Shown here piece after piece: positions 27,893-36,946 of a DNA stretch of 64,000 bases. The DNA comes from Mycolicibacterium aromaticivorans JS19b1 = JCM 16368 (GTDB lineage: Bacteria; Actinomycetota; Actinomycetes; Mycobacteriales; Mycobacteriaceae). Positions within the stretch are counted from its first letter, which is position 1, and every line of letters starts with the position of its first letter. The position numbers were made by a program, and so were the translations under genes. The stretch is from NCBI RefSeq assembly GCF_000559085.1, contig NZ_JALN02000001.1, positions 5,022,001 to 5,086,000 on the forward strand, in the 5' to 3' direction. The notes beneath the pieces were generated by a model, which made no database searches, had not been told where the DNA came from, and saw only the letters and a list, made by a program, of their open reading frames with translations.

Positions 27893-29730
27893 CCGCCGAG
27901 TGCGGACCCACCGAGACCCCCACCGACATCGACATCGATGCGATGCGGGAGAAGTACCGGGTCGAGCGCGAAAAGCGACTACGTCCGGAAGGTTCCGCGC
28001 AATATCTGGAGCTTGACGGCGAATTCGCCGAGTTCTACGAAGTCGACCCGTATACGCCGGTGGTGCAGCGTGATCCGATCGTCGAAGACGTCGATGTTGT
28101 GGTGCTCGGCGGCGGTTTTGCCGGGTTGCTGGCGGGCGCCTACCTGAAGAAGGCCGGCGTCGACGGCATCCGGGTCATCGAGATGGCCGGCGATTTCGGC
28201 GGCGTGTGGTACTGGAACCGGTTCCCGGGGATTCAGTGCGACAACGATGCCTACTGCTACATCCCCATGCTCGAGGAACTGGGCTTCATGCCGTCGAAGA
28301 AATTCGCCGACGGCGCCGAGATATTTGGGCACTGCCGCAACATCGGAAAGCAATTTGGGCTGTACGACGGTGCGCTGTTCTCCACCCAGGTGCGCGAACT
28401 GCACTGGGAGGACGAGACGCAACGCTGGCGGATCAGCACCGACCGGGGTGACGACATCCGGGCCAGGTTCGTCGTGATGGCGCAGGGCTCCTACAACCGG
28501 CCGAAGCTGCCGGGCATCCCGGGGATCACGGACTTCGCCGGCCATGTGTTCCATTCCGCGCGCTGGGATTACGAGTACACCGGCGGCAGCGCCGACGGTG
28601 GATTGGACAAACTGGCCGACAAGCGTGTCGCGCTGGTGGGGACCGGCGCGACCGGCATTCAGCTGGTTCCGCATCTGGGCCGGGACGCCCAAGAGCTCTT
28701 CGTCTTCCAGCGCACGCCGTCGTCGGTCGACGCGCGAACCAATCCTCCGACCGATCCGGCCTGGCCCGCTGCGCTGCAGCCCGGTTGGCAGGAAGAGCGC
28801 AAGCGCAACTTCCACAACTGGTCGCCGTTCGTCGGTGTGGTGTTCGGTGAACCGGATCTGGTGTGCGACTTCTGGACCGAGCTCGGACGGAACCTGACTG
28901 CCCGGATCGCCGCGAGCGACGATCCCGCGTCGGTGTCGATCGAGCAGATCATGGCGTTCAGAGAGGAAGAGGACTTCAAGATCATGGAGCGGCTGCGCCG
29001 CCTCGTGGCCGAGATCGTCGAGGATCCGGCCACCGCCGAGGCGCTCAAGCCCTACTACCGCTTCATGTGCAAGCGTCCGACGTCCAGTGAGCACTACCTG
29101 GCCACCTTCAACCGTCCCAACGTCACCCTCGTCGACGTGTCGGCGTCCAAAGGTGTTGAACGGCTGACCGAGCGGGGGATCGTCGCGGACGGGGTCGAAT
29201 ACCAGGTCGACTGCGTGATCTTCGCGAGCGGCTTCGAGATCTCCACCGAGATCAGCCGGCGGTTCGCGATCGACGCCATCGTCGGTCGCGACGGGCTGTC
29301 GTTGTTCGAGCACTGGCACGATTCGTACAAGACCCTGCACGGCATGACCAGCCGCGGATTCCCGAACCAGTTCTTCATGGGCTTCATCCAGGGCGGTGTC
29401 TCCGCCAACACCACCGCGATGTTCGAGCAGCAGGCCAAGCACATCGCCTACATCATCGCCGAGGCCCAGAATCGCGGCGCGACAACCGTCGAGCCGAGTC
29501 AAGAAGGGCAGGACGCCTGGGTCAACACGGTCCGGGAGTTGTCGATCGACAATTCCGCATTCGAATTGTCCTGCACGCCAGGCTATTACAACAACGAAGG
29601 CCAGGGCGGCGCGAAGGACAACGGCGCGTTCCTCGGTGACTTCTATTCGCCCGGCTTCTACGCCTTCGACGACCTCCTCGCCGAATGGCGGTCCAAGGGT
29701 GACCTCGACGGTCTGGTGCTCGGAACTTAG
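27889..29730 (+). CDS. Baeyer-Villiger monooxygenase, type I
   Basis: The 613-residue flavoprotein has two Rossmann motifs (VVVLGGGFAGLLAG for FAD and VALVGTGATGIQ for NADPH) around the Baeyer-Villiger fingerprint FAGHVFHSARW starting at about residue 216. The N-terminal extension of about 65 residues with EKYRVEREKRLRPEG and the motif AGDFGGVWYWNRFPG place it with the large-substrate class of cyclododecanone, cyclopentadecanone and steroid monooxygenases. The reaction converts a ketone to an ester or lactone using NADPH and O2. AGAGGAGGA precedes the ATG, which overlaps the Rieske stop. This enzyme is the best clue that the locus handles a cyclic or bulky ketone. Confidence 0.9.
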   Translation: MTAECGPTETPTDIDIDAMREKYRVEREKRLRPEGSAQYLELDGEFAEFYEVDPYTPVVQRDPIVEDVDVVVLGGGFAGLLAGAYLKKAGVDGIRVIEMAGDFGGVWYWNRFPGIQCDNDAYCYIPMLEELGFMPSKKFADGAEIFGHCRNIGKQFGLYDGALFSTQVRELHWEDETQRWRISTDRGDDIRARFVVMAQGSYNRPKLPGIPGITDFAGHVFHSARWDYEYTGGSADGGLDKLADKRVALVGTGATGIQLVPHLGRDAQELFVFQRTPSSVDARTNPPTDPAWPAALQPGWQEERKRNFHNWSPFVGVVFGEPDLVCDFWTELGRNLTARIAASDDPASVSIEQIMAFREEEDFKIMERLRRLVAEIVEDPATAEALKPYYRFMCKRPTSSEHYLATFNRPNVTLVDVSASKGVERLTERGIVADGVEYQVDCVIFASGFEISTEISRRFAIDAIVGRDGLSLFEHWHDSYKTLHGMTSRGFPNQFFMGFIQGGVSANTTAMFEQQAKHIAYIIAEAQNRGATTVEPSQEGQDAWVNTVRELSIDNSAFELSCTPGYYNNEGQGGAKDNGAFLGDFYSPGFYAFDDLLAEWRSKGDLDGLVLGT

Positions 29731-30645
29731 ATGGCACAAGCACGATTCGACGGCCGTGTCGCCGTCATCACCGGCGCCGGCCGGGGGCTGGGCCGCGAGT
29801 ACGCGCTACTGCTCGCCGGTCTGGGCGCCAAGATCGTCGTCAACGACGTCGGCGGTGAGCTCACCGGTGACGGTGCCGACACCGGCCCGGCTCAGCAGGT
29901 GGTCGACGAGATCACCGCGGCCGGCGGGGAGGCGATCGCGTCGTCGGACTCGGTGGCGAGCGCGCAGGGTGGTCAGGCGATCGTGGCGGCGGCCCTCGAT
30001 GCTTACGGCCGCCTGGATATTGTTATTCACAACGCTGGAAACGTCCGCCACGCACCGCTGTCGGAGATGACGGCCGAGACCTTCGACGCGGTGCTCGACG
30101 TTCACCTGCACGGTGCTTTTCACGTTGTGCGGGCGGCGTTTCCGTCGATGTGTCAGGCCGGCTACGGTCGAGTGATCCTCACGTCGTCGATCGGCGGCCT
30201 ATACGGCAACCGCGGGGTGGCCAACTACGCCGCGGCCAAGGCCGGGGTGATCGGGTTGTCCAACGTCGTCGCGCTGGAAGGCGCCGAATACGGGGTGCGC
30301 TGCAACGTCATCGTCCCGGCAGCGGTCACCAGAATGGCCGAAGGCATTGACACATCGGCCTACCCGCCGATGGGTCCCGAGCTGGTCGCTCCCGTGGTCG
30401 GCTGGCTGGCGCACGAATCCTGTTCGGTAACAGGCGAGATCCTCACTGCAATCGCCGGCCGGGTGGCCCGGGTCGCCGTCGTCGAGTCCGCTGGGGTCTA
30501 CCAGCCGGCGTGGACCGTCGACGACGTGGGCGCTCGCATCGACCAGATTCGCGACCTCAGTGAGCAGCTCGTGTTCCCGGTGGTCCCCGACGGCCACCAC
30601 GCGCACATCGGCCACAGCTTCGCAATGGCAAGGGGCACGCTATGA
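29731..30645 (+). CDS. Short-chain dehydrogenase, HSD17B4/hydroxyacyl-CoA type
   Basis: The 304-residue SDR has ITGAGRGLGREYA, HNAGN, the TSSIGGLYGNRGVANYAAAK active site and a C-terminal extension of about 60 residues. Sequence style matches the dehydrogenase domain of peroxisomal multifunctional enzyme type 2 (HSD17B4) and mycobacterial Hsd4-like proteins, which act on (3R)-hydroxyacyl-CoA esters, including steroid side chains. It begins directly after the BVMO stop. The likely role is the second oxidation step of a beta-oxidation round. Confidence 0.85.
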   Translation: MAQARFDGRVAVITGAGRGLGREYALLLAGLGAKIVVNDVGGELTGDGADTGPAQQVVDEITAAGGEAIASSDSVASAQGGQAIVAAALDAYGRLDIVIHNAGNVRHAPLSEMTAETFDAVLDVHLHGAFHVVRAAFPSMCQAGYGRVILTSSIGGLYGNRGVANYAAAKAGVIGLSNVVALEGAEYGVRCNVIVPAAVTRMAEGIDTSAYPPMGPELVAPVVGWLAHESCSVTGEILTAIAGRVARVAVVESAGVYQPAWTVDDVGARIDQIRDLSEQLVFPVVPDGHHAHIGHSFAMARGTL

Positions 30646-31799
30646 GCAGCAGCGGCCCACTGGCCGGGATCCGGGTGGTCGACCTCACCGCGATGGTGAT
30701 GGGACCCTACTGCACCCAGATCCTGGCCGACATGGGCGCCGACGTCGTGAAGGTCGAGCCACCGGCCGGTGACGACACCCGCTACGTGTCCGTCGGTCCG
30801 GCGCCCGGGCTCAGCGGTGTGTTCGTCAACGTCAACCGTGGCAAACGCAGTGTGGTACTCGATCTTCGATCCGACAAGGGCCGGGCCGCGCTGCGCGCGC
30901 TGATCGCGGGTGCCGACGTGTTCATCCACTCGATGCGGGCGAAGGCGATCACCAAACTCGGGTTCGGCTACGACGACGTCGCCGCCATGAACCCCTCGAT
31001 CGTCTACACCAACTGCTACGGATACGGCCGCCGCGGACCCGACCGGGACCGTCCCGCGTACGACGACACCATTCAGGCCGAGTGCGGCCTGCCAGCCGTG
31101 CAGGCCGCATTGACCGGTGAGGCGAACTATGTCGCCACGATCGTCGCGGACAAGGTCGCCGGACTCACCGCGGTCTATGCGACGACGATGGCGCTCTTCC
31201 ACCGCGAGCGAACCGGCGAAGGTCAGGAGGTCGAAGTCGCGATGTTCGAGACGATGGCCTCGTTCATGCTCGTCGAGCACGCCAACGGGGCGATGTTCGA
31301 CCCGCCGCTCGGGCCGGCGATGTACCACCGGACGGTCGCGCCGAATCGAAAGCCGTATCGCACCAAGGACGGCTACATCTCGGCATTGATCTACAACGAC
31401 CGGCACTGGGCCAGCTTCATCGACTCCGTGCAGCCCGTCTGGGCTACCGAGCGTTACGCGACGCTCACGGCGCGGGCCGCCGAGATCGACACCGTGTACT
31501 CATTGGTGGCGCAGACCATGACCGAACGCACCACCGAGGAGTGGTTGACGTTGTTCGTCGAGCTCGAGATTCCGGCCGCACCGCTGAATTCGCCCCAGGC
31601 ACTGTTCGACAACGAACAGCTCAACGCCGTCGGATTCTTCGAGACCGTGCCCACTGCCCAGGGTCCGGTACGGATGCCGGGCGTGCCCACCTGGTTCTCC
31701 CGGACTCCGGGCCGGATTGCCGGCCCCACACCTGAACTCGGCGCCGACACCGAGGCTGTGCTGGCCGAGTTGGGTCTGGCGGAAGTGGAGAGCCGATGA
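30642..31799 (+). CDS. Class III (CaiB/BaiF-type) CoA-transferase
   Basis: The 385-residue protein has the family N-terminus PLAGIRVVDLTAMVMGPYCT, DMGADVVKVEPPAGDDTR, RGKRSVVLDL and the VADKVAGLTA segment whose Asp aligns with the catalytic Asp of formyl-CoA transferase. It moves CoA from one acyl-CoA to another carboxylic acid, so CoA activation in this pathway need not always cost ATP. ATGA overlaps at both ends join it to the neighbouring genes. Confidence 0.9.
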   Translation: MSSSGPLAGIRVVDLTAMVMGPYCTQILADMGADVVKVEPPAGDDTRYVSVGPAPGLSGVFVNVNRGKRSVVLDLRSDKGRAALRALIAGADVFIHSMRAKAITKLGFGYDDVAAMNPSIVYTNCYGYGRRGPDRDRPAYDDTIQAECGLPAVQAALTGEANYVATIVADKVAGLTAVYATTMALFHRERTGEGQEVEVAMFETMASFMLVEHANGAMFDPPLGPAMYHRTVAPNRKPYRTKDGYISALIYNDRHWASFIDSVQPVWATERYATLTARAAEIDTVYSLVAQTMTERTTEEWLTLFVELEIPAAPLNSPQALFDNEQLNAVGFFETVPTAQGPVRMPGVPTWFSRTPGRIAGPTPELGADTEAVLAELGLAEVESR

Positions 31800-32968
31800 A
31801 TCTGAACTTCGAGATGGGCGCGTCTGCGGCAGCACTGCGCACACAGCTGCGTGAGCTGGTGAAGGACCATGTCCCGGATGGATATCTCGGAGCGTTCACC
31901 GATGACCCCGCGGATCTGAATGTCGCGCAAAGGTTTTGCCGAACGCTGGCCGAGCACGAATTGCTCTGTCCGGCCTGGCCACAGGAGTTCGGCGGTCGCG
32001 GCGTCTCGGTGTGGGAACAGACCGTGGTCCGCGAGGAGATGTGGGCGCACCACGAACCGCGCGGTGCCCAGTACATGGGGGTCAACTGGGTGGGGCCCAT
32101 CATCATGCGGCACGGCACCGAATCCCAGCAGCGCACCCATCTTCCGGCAATTGCCCGCGGCGAAGTCATCTGGTGTCAGGGTTTCTCGGAGCCCGAAGCG
32201 GGTTCGGATCTGGCGTCGCTGCGCACCACCGCGCGCCGCGACGGCGATGGTTGGTTGGTGAGTGGTCAGAAGATCTGGACGTCCTACGCGACGATGGCGC
32301 AGTGGTGTTTTCTGCTGGCGCGCACGACCAAAGTGGGAGAAGGCGCAACGCAGAAAAAACAACAGGGCCTGACGATCTTCCTGGTCCCGATGGACGATCC
32401 GGCCATCACGGTGCGGCCGATCCGATGCATGATGGGCCCCCATCACCTCAACGAGGTGTTCTTCGACAATTTGCGGGTCACCGAGGCCGACGTGCTCGGC
32501 ACCATCGACGACGGATGGTCGATCGTGCAGGAGGTGACCTCGTTCGAGCGGGTGGGAATCGCTCGATACGCGCGGTGTGAACGGTTGCTGGCAGCGGCGC
32601 CAACGGTTCTCGGCGACCGGTGGGATGCCGTGTCTGCTGAACTGCGCGGCAGGTGGGTGCGGATGTTGACGCATTGCCGCCGTGCGCGGCTGATGGCCTA
32701 TCGCATCGTGGAACTCCAGAACACCGGGCGGGTCCGGCCCGGCGACGCCGCCGCTTACCGGATCGCGGTCACCACGTTGGATCAGGACAGCGCAGAGGTG
32801 TTGATGGACATCGTGGCCGAGGTCTCCCACGACGACCCGCGCGCGGGGTGGTTCCTCGCCGAGGTCGACGACCACTGGAAGTACTCCCAGGCCTCGACAG
32901 TGTCCTCCGGTAGCATCGAGATGCAGCGCATCCTGCTGTCGCGTTCCATGCTGGCGGCCGCGAAATGA
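31796..32968 (+). CDS. Acyl-CoA dehydrogenase, large subunit of pair 1
   Basis: The 390-residue protein has the acyl-CoA dehydrogenase fold: GFSEPEAGSDLASLRTTA in the beta domain, QKIWTSYATMAQW and a C-terminal SSGSIEMQRILLSR. It is followed, with an ATGA overlap, by a shorter dehydrogenase gene. In mycobacterial steroid and lipid catabolism such adjacent FadE genes form alpha2beta2 heterotetramers with half the usual number of FAD sites. The pair probably introduces the 2,3-double bond in a branched or cyclic acyl-CoA. Confidence 0.88.
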   Translation: MNLNFEMGASAAALRTQLRELVKDHVPDGYLGAFTDDPADLNVAQRFCRTLAEHELLCPAWPQEFGGRGVSVWEQTVVREEMWAHHEPRGAQYMGVNWVGPIIMRHGTESQQRTHLPAIARGEVIWCQGFSEPEAGSDLASLRTTARRDGDGWLVSGQKIWTSYATMAQWCFLLARTTKVGEGATQKKQQGLTIFLVPMDDPAITVRPIRCMMGPHHLNEVFFDNLRVTEADVLGTIDDGWSIVQEVTSFERVGIARYARCERLLAAAPTVLGDRWDAVSAELRGRWVRMLTHCRRARLMAYRIVELQNTGRVRPGDAAAYRIAVTTLDQDSAEVLMDIVAEVSHDDPRAGWFLAEVDDHWKYSQASTVSSGSIEMQRILLSRSMLAAAK

Positions 32969-33891
32969 CCGGGATGGTGCTGGATCTCAGCGAGGATGCC
33001 AGAGAGTTCGGGCATCAGGCACTCCGGGCTTTCGAGGCCGCAGGCGGTGACCAGCTGGTGCAGCAGGCCGAGGCTAAACCAGACCTCCGGGAGTCACTTG
33101 TCGGTCCGATCCTGACCGGGTTGGGCGCGTGGGAACTCGACCCTCGCACCGACCCGGACAGTCTGGAAGCCGCCGCGGCTCTGTGCCGCAGCGCAGGCTA
33201 CTGGGCGCTGCCGTACCCGGTGGCCGAGCGCCTGGCCGCCCCCACCGACCTCGACGTCGACGGCCTGGTGGTCGTAGCAGGTATCCGTCCGATGGCGACT
33301 CTGGCCGGACTCGAAACCCGTTGGGCAGCAGTGACCCTGGCCGGCGAACGAGCCCACGTGGCCGGCCATGCCGAGGACGGCCCGGCGTTCGTCACCGGGC
33401 TGCAGCTGGCGGCGATCGACGAGAACGGCACCGGGGATATCGCCCTGGCGCTGACACTGCAATGCTGGACGCTGCTCGGGATGCTGGATCGTGCGATCGA
33501 GCTGACCGTTGCTCATGTGAGCCTGCGCAAGCAATTCGGCCAGTCGCTATCGGGCTTTCAGGGAGTGCAGTTCCAGCTCACCGACGCCGAAGTCGAGCGC
33601 AGCGGGTTGGATATGCTCGCCAAGTACGCGCTGTGGAGCATCGGAAGCGACAGCCCCGACGCGTTGAACGATGCTCTCGCCCTCCGGATGTCGGCTCTCG
33701 AAGCCGCGGAGATCGTCTTTCGGGTGTGCCATCAGCTGCACGGTGCGGTGGGGTTCTGCGACGAGACGACGCTGTCGTGGCTCTCGCGCCACAGCCAGCC
33801 GCTGCGGCGGCTCCCATCGGGCCTGTCCGCGACGCGAGACCTGCTGACACGCAGGGTGGGCGGGGCCGGATTGAAAGGACTTTTCGCGTGA
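32965..33891 (+). CDS. Acyl-CoA dehydrogenase, small subunit of pair 1
   Basis: The 308-residue protein has a shortened N-terminal and middle region and a clear C-terminal dehydrogenase domain with RKQFGQSLSGFQGVQFQL and HGAVGFCDETTLSW, the region of the catalytic glutamate. It matches the small partner subunits of heteromeric mycobacterial acyl-CoA dehydrogenases (FadE28/29-like arrangements). Overlaps of 4 bases on both sides support coupled synthesis with its partner. Confidence 0.85.
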   Translation: MTGMVLDLSEDAREFGHQALRAFEAAGGDQLVQQAEAKPDLRESLVGPILTGLGAWELDPRTDPDSLEAAAALCRSAGYWALPYPVAERLAAPTDLDVDGLVVVAGIRPMATLAGLETRWAAVTLAGERAHVAGHAEDGPAFVTGLQLAAIDENGTGDIALALTLQCWTLLGMLDRAIELTVAHVSLRKQFGQSLSGFQGVQFQLTDAEVERSGLDMLAKYALWSIGSDSPDALNDALALRMSALEAAEIVFRVCHQLHGAVGFCDETTLSWLSRHSQPLRRLPSGLSATRDLLTRRVGGAGLKGLFA

Positions 33892-34808
33892 AGGTCGTTG
33901 TCATCGGCACCGGCTTCGGAAAGCACGCTGCCGCTCCGGTCTACTCGAGTCTCGGCCTCGACGTCGAGGTGATCAGCCCACGTGACGAGTCCGCGGTGCA
34001 GCATGCGATCGCATCCGACGACGTCGATCTGGTCTCGGTGCACTCGCCACCGTTCCTGCACGTCGATCATGTGAACGCCACCATCGATCACGGGCACCCC
34101 GTGCTCTGCGACAAGCCGTTCGGCCGCAACGCCGCCGAGGCCGAGGCGATGCGTGACAGGGCAACGGAAGCCGGAGTGCTGAACTTCCTGAACTTCGAGT
34201 TCCGGTTCGCCGAGGCGTGGGCGAAGCTGAAACAGCTGGCCGACGATGGAACGATCGGGGCGCCAGTGCATCTGAACTGGACGTTCTACGGCAGCGGACT
34301 ACGCGGACGCGAGTACGGCTGGATCAACGATCGTGAGCGCGGTGGCGGTTGGATCGGCGCCTACGGCTCGCACCTCATCGACTACACGCGCTGGTTGTTC
34401 AACAGCGAGGTGGCCGACTGCCGGGGTGTCACGCGTATCGATGGTTCGCCGCCCGAGGCGACCGCCGAGGATGCGTACTCGGCCTGGTTCAGGATGACCA
34501 ACGGCTGCACCGCCGCACACGACACCGGTTTCGCCGGGGCGGTTCCGCTGGCACCGCGGGCCACGCTGCTCGGCAGCGCCGGCTCCATTGAGTTGACGGC
34601 CGACACGACACTGGTGGTGTACCGGCCTGGTGAAGATCCGCGGACTCATCAGTTTCCGCCAGCGCCACGGCGGTCGCCACCGCCGGCGTTGTCGTCGTTC
34701 CTCGGCGCGGTCGTCGAGGCGATCCGAAGCGGCACGCAGATCGCGCCGTCGTTCGACGACGGTGTGGCAGCCGCCCATGCCATGGACCGGCTGCGAGTCA
34801 AGCCATGA
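33888..34808 (+). CDS. Gfo/Idh/MocA family oxidoreductase
   Basis: The 306-residue protein has an N-terminal Rossmann fold (VKVVVIGTGFGKHAAAPV), VHSPPFLHVDHVNATID, the family signature CDKPFGRNAAEAEAM and GGGWIGAYGSHLIDYTRW with the putative active-site His. Members oxidise or reduce sugar-like alcohols or ketones with NAD(P). It is an unusual guest between two acyl-CoA dehydrogenase pairs. The GTG start overlaps the previous stop (GTGA) with GAAAGGA upstream, which fixes it against a longer open frame. Confidence 0.87.
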   Translation: MKVVVIGTGFGKHAAAPVYSSLGLDVEVISPRDESAVQHAIASDDVDLVSVHSPPFLHVDHVNATIDHGHPVLCDKPFGRNAAEAEAMRDRATEAGVLNFLNFEFRFAEAWAKLKQLADDGTIGAPVHLNWTFYGSGLRGREYGWINDRERGGGWIGAYGSHLIDYTRWLFNSEVADCRGVTRIDGSPPEATAEDAYSAWFRMTNGCTAAHDTGFAGAVPLAPRATLLGSAGSIELTADTTLVVYRPGEDPRTHQFPPAPRRSPPPALSSFLGAVVEAIRSGTQIAPSFDDGVAAAHAMDRLRVKP

Positions 34809-35971
34809 CGAGCCCGGACGAGTTTCGCGAGCATGTCCGCGCGTGGTGCGTCGCGAACATCCCCACCGACTGGCGGGCTACCCAAACCGGCGCCAGCGAA
34901 GCTGAATTCGTGGCTTTCCAGAAGGCGTGGTTCGCCGAGCTGCACGCTGCCGGGTTCGCGGTGCCGCATTGGCCCGCCGAGTGGGGTGGCGGCATGCCCG
35001 TCGACGAGCAGATCGTGCTGTACTCCGAACTGGCCGCCCACGACGCGCCGCGGCTGGTGCTCGCGTTCGTCGGTATCCACCATGCGGCGTCCACGCTGCT
35101 GGTCGCGGGAACCGACGAGCAGCGCCGCCGGCATCTGCCCGCGATTCTCGATGGCGAGATCTGGGTGCAGGGTTTCAGCGAGCCCGAGGCTGGATCGGAC
35201 CTGGCCAGCCTGCGCACCACCGCCCGGCGCGAGGGCGACACGTTTGTCGTCGACGGTCAAAAGCTCTGGGCCAGCGGGGGATTGCACGCCGACTGGTGCC
35301 TGTTGCTGGCCCGCACCGATCCTGGCGCCCCGAAACGCGACGGCATCTCGTACTTCCTGATGGACATGACCAGTCCGGGCGTCGAGGTCCGGCCGATCCG
35401 CAACGCCGTGGGCGACTCGCACTTCTGCGAGATCTTCCTCGACGGTGTCGAGATCCCGGCCGCGAACCTGATCGGCACCGAGAACCAGGGCTGGCAGGTC
35501 GCGCAGGCCACGCTCGGCGCCGAGCGCGGCATGACGATGCTGGAATTGACCGAGCGGCTGGCGAACGCGGGCTTCCGCCGGCTGGTGCAGGCCTGCTCGC
35601 CAATCACGGATGCGCGAGTCGCCGATCGCCTGGCGCAGTTCGAGATCGAGATCGCCGGGCTGCGTGGACTGTGTCGGGACCTGGTGCTCAGCCATGACAC
35701 CGGGGGTGTCGGCGCGGCAGACGCCTCGGTGGTGAAGTTGTTCTACAGCGAACTGCTGCAGCGGATGACCGACTTCGGCGCCGAGATCGGCGGCCTGGCC
35801 GCCCACACCACACTCGTCAAACCCGCGTCCAGCGGCTGGGAGTCCGGGGCGTGGGTGCTGGACTTCATCGGCTCCTGGGAATGGACGATCCCGGGCGGCG
35901 CCAGCGAGATTCAGCGCACGATCATCGCCGAACGCGGGCTGGGCCTGCCGCGAGAGCCGAGTAGCGTGTGA
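34805..35971 (+). CDS. Acyl-CoA dehydrogenase, large subunit of pair 2
   Basis: The 388-residue dehydrogenase has PHWPAEWGGGM, QGFSEPEAGSDLASLRTTA, GQKLWASGG and the C-terminal GGASEIQRTIIAERGLGLP, the ordinary FadE FAD-site sequence. It is followed with a 4-base overlap by a second short partner. Together with the genes at 31796 and 32965 this gives two heteromeric dehydrogenase pairs in one operon, fitting two successive oxidation rounds or two different acyl-CoA intermediates. Confidence 0.88.
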   Translation: MTSPDEFREHVRAWCVANIPTDWRATQTGASEAEFVAFQKAWFAELHAAGFAVPHWPAEWGGGMPVDEQIVLYSELAAHDAPRLVLAFVGIHHAASTLLVAGTDEQRRRHLPAILDGEIWVQGFSEPEAGSDLASLRTTARREGDTFVVDGQKLWASGGLHADWCLLLARTDPGAPKRDGISYFLMDMTSPGVEVRPIRNAVGDSHFCEIFLDGVEIPAANLIGTENQGWQVAQATLGAERGMTMLELTERLANAGFRRLVQACSPITDARVADRLAQFEIEIAGLRGLCRDLVLSHDTGGVGAADASVVKLFYSELLQRMTDFGAEIGGLAAHTTLVKPASSGWESGAWVLDFIGSWEWTIPGGASEIQRTIIAERGLGLPREPSSV

Positions 35972-36927
35972 TGGCCGCAGAGACATCAGAATTCGACGAG
36001 TTCCATGGCGAGCTGCGTTCGTTGGCGGCTGAGCTGTTGGCCAAAGACCGCGCCGTCGCCTGGCCGGTGCTGGCCGACGCGGGGTGGGTCGGGCTCGAGG
36101 TGGCCGAGCACCTCGGCGGTGCCGGCGCGACCTTCGCCGAGGTGGCGGTCATCTGCGAGGAGCTGGGTCGCGCAGCCAGCACCACGAGCTTTCTCGGCAG
36201 CGCCGTGCTGGCCGTCGGGGTGCTGAATGCGCTGGAGCCCAGCGAGTTCCGTGATCGGCTGCTGGCCGAGATCGCGTCGGGCGACACCCGGGTAGCCGTC
36301 GCGTTCGAGCCGTTCGATTTCGTGCCCGATGCCGAGGGTGCCGACACGGTCTTGGTCGTCACCGACGCCGGGGTCACCGAGGCGACGGTGAGCATCACCC
36401 CGCAGCCGGTACTGGATGAGACGCGCCGCCTGGCCCGCGTCGCGGTCGAACGCCCAGGAGCAGCACTGAGTTTCGTCGACGAGTCCGCCGGCCGCCGGCT
36501 TCGCGACCGGGCTGCCGTCGCCATCGCATGCGACAGTCTCGGCGTGGCCGAAGCCATGCTCACCGCGACCGTCGACTACGCCAAAGTGCGGCAACAGTTC
36601 GGCAGGCCCATCGGCTCGTTCCAGGCCGTCAAGCACGCCTGCGCTGACATGTACGTCGCGATCTCGGTGTCGCGCCAATTAGTCAGTGCTGCAGTACACG
36701 CCATCGCACTCGATCAGCGCGATGCTGCCGTGAAGGCCTCGATGGCCAAGTCGTACGCGTGCAGCACCGCTGTCGACGTGGCAGGCAAAGCCATGCAGCT
36801 GCACGGCGGCATCGGCTACACGTGGGAGAGCGGCATTCACGTCTACCTCAAGCGGGCCGCGCTGAACCGTTCGCTGTTCGGCTCGCCCGCGTCCTGTCGC
36901 CACGAGCTTGCTCAACGTTATCTATAG
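35968..36927 (+). CDS. Acyl-CoA dehydrogenase, small subunit of pair 2
   Basis: The 319-residue protein has VGLEVAEHLGGAGATFAEVA at the N-terminus and the dehydrogenase C-terminal domain with RQQFGRPIGSFQAVKH and HGGIGYTWESGIHVYLKRA, where the Glu after GYTW is the usual catalytic base of the small partner subunits. The first codon is GTG, overlapping the previous stop, with ATG as the very next codon; either could start. Confidence 0.87.
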   Translation: MMAAETSEFDEFHGELRSLAAELLAKDRAVAWPVLADAGWVGLEVAEHLGGAGATFAEVAVICEELGRAASTTSFLGSAVLAVGVLNALEPSEFRDRLLAEIASGDTRVAVAFEPFDFVPDAEGADTVLVVTDAGVTEATVSITPQPVLDETRRLARVAVERPGAALSFVDESAGRRLRDRAAVAIACDSLGVAEAMLTATVDYAKVRQQFGRPIGSFQAVKHACADMYVAISVSRQLVSAAVHAIALDQRDAAVKASMAKSYACSTAVDVAGKAMQLHGGIGYTWESGIHVYLKRAALNRSLFGSPASCRHELAQRYL

Positions 36928-36946
36928 AGAAGTCAAGGAGTTTCGC

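Noticed and set aside
27979..29739. A 586-residue frame opposite the BVMO gene
   Set aside because: Antisense artefact of high-GC codon use; no ribosome binding site or protein-like composition.
33129..33887. Upstream extension of the Gfo/Idh/MocA gene
   Set aside because: It is a shifted reading of the acyl-CoA dehydrogenase gene; the true start is the GTG at 33888 with GAAAGGA before it.
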